Assembly: GCF_921292975.1 (NCBI RefSeq)
Contig: NZ_CAKLCM010000003.1
Location: 1,302,001 to 1,366,000, forward strand
Direction of reading: 5' to 3'
Length of the DNA: 64,000 nucleotides
Source: Vibrio hippocampi
GTDB taxonomy: Bacteria; Pseudomonadota; Gammaproteobacteria; Enterobacterales; Vibrionaceae
The position numbers and the translations under genes are program-made. This document shows, piece after piece, positions 62,321 through 64,000 of this stretch; the stretch's first letter is position 1; each line of letters opens with the position of its first letter. Below the pieces are notes generated by a model. The model was not told the origin of the DNA and searched no databases. It saw nothing but the letters and a program-made list of their open reading frames with translations.

Positions 62321-63013
62321 TTACGCCTGACGTGGATTGATCGTTGTAACGGCCTCTTCAAAGCGACCATAAGTGCCTATTGCTTGCTCCATCGCTTCTT
62401 CGGCGCTCACTCCATCCGTGATCTTGTTCATCATCAAACCCAAATTTAGATAGCGATAGCCGATAATTTCGCGCTGCTCATCGAGAGCTAACTCCATCAC
62501 ATACCCTTCCGCCACTTCCATGTATCTGGGTCCTTTCGTCACCGTCGAGTAACTCGTTCCGACCTGACTTCTTTGAGTTTTCCCCAAGTCTTCCAGCCCT
62601 GACCCCACCTCAAGTCCATCGGCAGAAAACGCAGACTGGGTACGCCCATAAGCAAATTGCAAGAAGATCTCCCGCATCGCCACATTGATCGCGTCGCACA
62701 CCAAATCGGTATTCATCGCCTCCAATATCGTTTTACCTGCAAGTATTTCAGAAGCCATTGCTGCAGAGTGTGTCATACCCGAGCAACCTATCGTTTCGAT
62801 TAGCGCTTCTTGAATAACACCTTGCTTGACATTGAGAGTCAGTTTGGCTGCGCCTTGTTGTGGAGCACAAGTACCGACCCCGTGACTTAAGCCGGAGATA
62901 GCAATCACGTCTTTGGGATTAACCCAACGCCCTTCCATAGGAATAGGACTAGACGCGTGGAGATCACCCCGCGCTATCGGGCACATTGATTGAATATCTT
63001 GAGTGTATTGCAT
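62321..63013 (-). CDS. NifU/IscU-like iron-sulfur scaffold protein
   Basis: 230 residues. The IscU-like core (about 35-150) has VGTCAPQQGAAKLTL, the ligand cysteine in IETIGCSGMTHSAAMASEIL and another at LVCDAINVA, the three-cysteine layout of Fe-S scaffold proteins. The C-terminal part (about 150-230) has GPRYMEVAEGYVMELALDEQ, an extension not found in housekeeping IscU. Its start codon lies 3 bases after a hairpin that covers the AGGA ribosome binding site, and a fluoride-type aptamer lies 105 bases further upstream. Confidence 0.75.
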   Translation of the reverse strand: MQYTQDIQSMCPIARGDLHASSPIPMEGRWVNPKDVIAISGLSHGVGTCAPQQGAAKLTLNVKQGVIQEALIETIGCSGMTHSAAMASEILAGKTILEAMNTDLVCDAINVAMREIFLQFAYGRTQSAFSADGLEVGSGLEDLGKTQRSQVGTSYSTVTKGPRYMEVAEGYVMELALDEQREIIGYRYLNLGLMMNKITDGVSAEEAMEQAIGTYGRFEEAVTTINPRQA

Positions 63014-63016
63014 GTC

Positions 63017-63038
63017 GTTTTCCTAAAAGCAGGAAAAC
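63017..63038 (-). promoter_or_regulatory. Shine-Dalgarno-sequestering hairpin
   Basis: On the minus strand GTTTTCCT, loop GCTTTT, AGGAAAAC; the AGGA that should bind 16S rRNA is in the 3' arm, ending 3 bases before the ATG. Confidence 0.75.
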
Positions 63039-63111
63039 AGGTATAGAAGAGTGGCATTCACCCACAGTTTGCTCCCCACGATAGCGAGGCAAAACAGATA
63101 TACCTGTTTTC
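63033..63111 (-). promoter_or_regulatory. Anti-sequestor helix of the riboswitch expression platform
   Basis: GAAAACAGGTATA and TATACCTGTTTTC (63099-63111 with 63033-63045) are perfect 13-bp complements. The 3' arm takes bases used by the SD hairpin (63033-63038), while the 5' arm also forms a local hairpin with 63091-63097, so the helices are mutually exclusive. Confidence 0.65.
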
Positions 63112-63117
63112 AAAACT

Positions 63118-63167
63118 GTAGGAGTCATCAGCCAGAATGGCGGTTAAGTAGGTGGAACCCCATCACC
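63118..63167 (-). ncRNA. Fluoride (crcB-type) riboswitch aptamer
   Basis: The minus strand reads GGTGATGGGGTTCCACC (63167-63151), then TTAACCGCC, ATTCT, GGCTGATGACTCCTAC (63133-63118). It has the crcB hallmarks: GG-GATGG-GTTC-CC stem, AACCGC, the GCTGATGACTCCTAC terminal block, and a GGGGT/ACTCC pseudoknot (one G-U). It precedes the scaffold gene by 105 bases. No crcB transporter or eriC-type antiporter gene follows. Confidence 0.85.
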
Positions 63168-63229
63168 TTTCGCCAAACATAGTAGATCTAGATCACACTT
63201 TCCCGCAAGAAGAAACACTAGACCAATTA

Positions 63230-63235
63230 ATTATA
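63230..63235 (-). promoter_or_regulatory. Candidate -10 element of the riboswitch transcript
   Basis: TATAAT on the minus strand, about 63 bases before the aptamer; a TTGAAT is 15 bases further upstream. Confidence 0.35.
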
Positions 63236-63421
63236 AAAAACTGAGGAGTTATTCAATTTATCTTTTTGGATACTTGCGTATTATTCGCCAGCGGATGACA
63301 TTAGCAGTGAATTATTAGATTAATTGGCTAAAAGTTAACATTGTTCACCACTAAAATGTCATAAAATACCGCTAACCTATCGGTGAAATTAAACTACAAC
63401 GTTGAAAGGCTAAACTCAATT

Positions 63422-63601
63422 ATGTTGGATGATAAAAACTTTCAGTTAATGAAAAATACATTAGAAGGGAAAGTAAAAAACATTGACGTTATCCCTCGTT
63501 GCAGCAAGGAATCGCTCATCGCCGCACTTGATAGTGCATCCTGTATCAATGACCTGATTGGCATCAACAAGGCTATCTTGCAATTGATCAGCAAGGGTTG
63601 A
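63422..63601 (+). CDS. Small uncharacterised protein (59 aa)
   Basis: A short frame beginning MLDDKNFQLMKNTLEGKVKN; an ATG at 63383 would add 13 residues. It is predicted helical with two cysteines. I do not recognise it. It stands alone between the riboswitch operon and hutZ. Its codon usage and frame length alone do not prove expression. Confidence 0.4.
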   Translation: MLDDKNFQLMKNTLEGKVKNIDVIPRCSKESLIAALDSASCINDLIGINKAILQLISKG

Positions 63602-63651
63602 GGACAGTGATCAGTAAAACAAAAACATATTGATCAGCATGGCTTAAAGAA

Positions 63652-63681
63652 ACGGCCCAGTCGAATCATCGACTGGGCCGT
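63652..63681 (-). terminator. Terminator-like hairpin downstream of hutZ
   Basis: A 13-bp perfect stem ACGGCCCAGTCGA with TCGACTGGGCCGT, loop ATCA; minus strand continues TTTCTTT. Confidence 0.75.
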
Positions 63682-63715
63682 ATTATTACCGGTACCACTG
63701 CTTTAACTAATAAAA

Positions 63716-64000
63716 TTAAGCTTCTGTCTCGTCTTTCACTTTACGATGCCCTTCTTGAAGATGGACAAAATCGACAAGATCATCACCAGATACTTGATAT
63801 GCCTGGCCAAAGCCTTTTACAAACAGACCTTGCTCAGCCTTTAAGTTAAACAGTACAAAATCTTCAAGCTGGCTTAGACCATCAATGATCTCACCAAATC
63901 GCTCTTGCATTTGACCGACAACCTGTGTCCACTGTTCACTGTCACGTTCTACGACCGACGCTGTTGCATCAAAGGTTAAACGCTTACGTGCAAACAACTG
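63716..64000 (-). CDS. hutZ: Heme-utilisation protein HutZ, C-terminal part (truncated by window)
   Basis: 95 codons open to the window edge (QLFARKRLTFDATA...). The sequence matches the C-terminal half of HutZ/HugZ: ERFGEIIDGLSQLEDFVLF, LFVKGFGQAYQVSGDD and a final VHLQEGHRK histidine region. HutZ is a split-barrel heme-degrading or heme-handling protein used for iron acquisition from heme. A terminator-like hairpin follows. Confidence 0.85.
   Translation of the reverse strand, partial: QLFARKRLTFDATASVVERDSEQWTQVVGQMQERFGEIIDGLSQLEDFVLFNLKAEQGLFVKGFGQAYQVSGDDLVDFVHLQEGHRKVKDETEA

Overview
The window looks like a piece of a Vibrio genome, most likely the second chromosome. The basis is gene content and order: pstSCAB without phoU, a DEAD-box helicase, an Lpp-type lipoprotein, an L,D-transpeptidase, photolyase, MerR and DUF523/DUF1722 in a row, plus napFDABC beside narQP and a hutZ end. 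Species cannot be assigned from sequence alone.

Layout. 1-5.2 kb: a MocR-type regulator end, TSUP permease, SDR oxidoreductase, a 26-residue membrane peptide, yjjG, and a His-rich peptide with an MFS permease. 5.3-6.15 kb: a scar with a VOC gene, a truncated FosA-like pseudogene, an attC-like half site and flanking direct repeats. 6.15-9.4 kb: a LysR gene and a compact operon (CMD, VOC, paired DUF606 permeases, HapK-like). 9.7-10.2 kb: a PEBP-family protein. 10.2-16.4 kb: an accessory island with a pentapeptide-repeat membrane protein, a pPIWI-nuclease-like protein and two paralogues sharing a C-terminal R-x4-H (HEPN-like) domain. This is the best candidate for an undescribed, possibly anti-phage, system.

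16.4-24.8 kb: serine deaminase with a sodium symporter, then an uncharacterised MFS, double SnoaL-like protein, porin and LacI set. 25-32.3 kb: an ABC-F ATPase, the phosphate operon with Pho boxes, and an RNA helicase. 33-37.5 kb: lpp facing an L,D-transpeptidase, photolyase, MerR and DUF523/1722 run. 37.9-46.2 kb: yibI/yibH, dps, a PfkB kinase, arfB, yibL, ppiC, cheV, and an MFS/LysR pair. 46.3-50.2 kb: a 1293-residue PL6 alginate-lyase-like lipoprotein with a (TDP)22 linker. 50.4-57.6 kb: narQP divergent from napFDABC and a 47-residue membrane peptide. 57.8-61.2 kb: a porin with a divergent LysR gene, an orphan ParS/MbcA-like antitoxin, and an SH3-like membrane protein. 61.3-63.2 kb: a NifU/IscU-like scaffold and a GGGtGRT protein behind what reads as a fluoride (crcB) riboswitch, with mutually exclusive downstream helices that can hide the ribosome binding site. 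The window ends in hutZ.

A recurrent trait is short tandem repeats (6 to 21 bp units) placed at the ends or starts of genes: the MocR tail, helicase leader, MerR leader, dps leader, ppiC tail, LysR tail, PL6 linker and the leader of the SH3-like gene.
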